Assembly: GCA_002104945.1 (NCBI GenBank)
Contig: MCFH01000015.1
Location: 166,501-230,500 of the forward strand
Direction of reading: 5' to 3'
DNA: 64,000 nucleotides
DNA from: Piromyces finnis
Taxonomy: Eukaryota; Neocallimastigomycota; Neocallimastigomycetes; Neocallimastigales; Neocallimastigaceae
A program made the translations under genes and the position numbers. This document shows, one piece after another, positions 63,914-64,000 of this stretch. How positions within the stretch are numbered: position 1 is the stretch's first letter; every line of letters begins with the position of its first letter. The notes under the pieces are model-generated. The model did no database searches. It was not told where the DNA came from and saw only the letters and a list, made by a program, of their open reading frames with translations.

Positions 63914-64000
63914 CTATAAAATGTATTTTATTGGAATAATAATAATAATAATAATAAAAAAGATATACATATATATATATTTATAATAATAATAATAAAA
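63914..64000. other. Intron sequence of the UVRAG-like gene at the window edge
   Basis: AT-rich sequence with AAT repeats upstream of the first visible exon's acceptor. It is probably intronic; the gene continues past the edge. Confidence 0.6.

Overview
The window looks like nuclear DNA of a very AT-rich fungus, most likely an anaerobic gut fungus (Neocallimastigomycota). The evidence is AT-saturated spacers full of homopolymers and microsatellites, genes split by short GT-AG introns, an M36 fungalysin, large class C receptor-like proteins with beta-helix ectodomains, and a housekeeping gene with C-ending codons in an AT-rich background. No hallmark gene proves the phylum, so this is an inference.

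Layout. 1-10445: gene-free AT-rich DNA, then decayed non-LTR retrotransposon remains (1959-2400; 2640-4587 plus 10164-10445). The larger remnant is split by a full-length intact LINE on the minus strand (4600-10151, target duplications on both sides). 10663-23413: two tandem minus-strand genes, each with 22 exons, for secreted beta-helix/EGF-like/7TM receptors of GABA-B (class C) type. 24161-26284: a secreted M36 metallopeptidase. 28472-30780: a plant-like LRR single-pass membrane protein with a 63-bp coding minisatellite and an apparent one-base frameshift. 32365-36733: a divergent pair, a four-exon RlmN-type radical SAM RNA methyltransferase (minus) and S-adenosylhomocysteinase (plus). 37877-43574: a second, nearly identical full-length LINE on the plus strand. 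44450-46883: a MYCBP (AMY-1) gene converging with an unrecognised three-exon gene. 46884-52881: about 6 kb of repeat-rich DNA with no gene. 52882-58759: three tandem plus-strand paralogues of an unrecognised protein of about 130 residues. 60686 to the right edge: the 3' part of a UVRAG/Vps38-like gene on the minus strand, whose 5' end lies outside the window.

How the parts relate. The two receptors, the fungalysin and the LRR protein form a run of cell-surface or secreted products. RlmN produces S-adenosylhomocysteine, which the adjacent hydrolase removes. The two intact LINEs are inverted relative to each other and flank this 28-kb block. The best candidates for something undescribed are the tandem beta-helix/7TM receptors and the orphan 130-residue trio. 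Exon structures were assembled by eye from splice signals, phase continuity and, for the receptors, comparison of the two paralogues; no alignment or database search was run.
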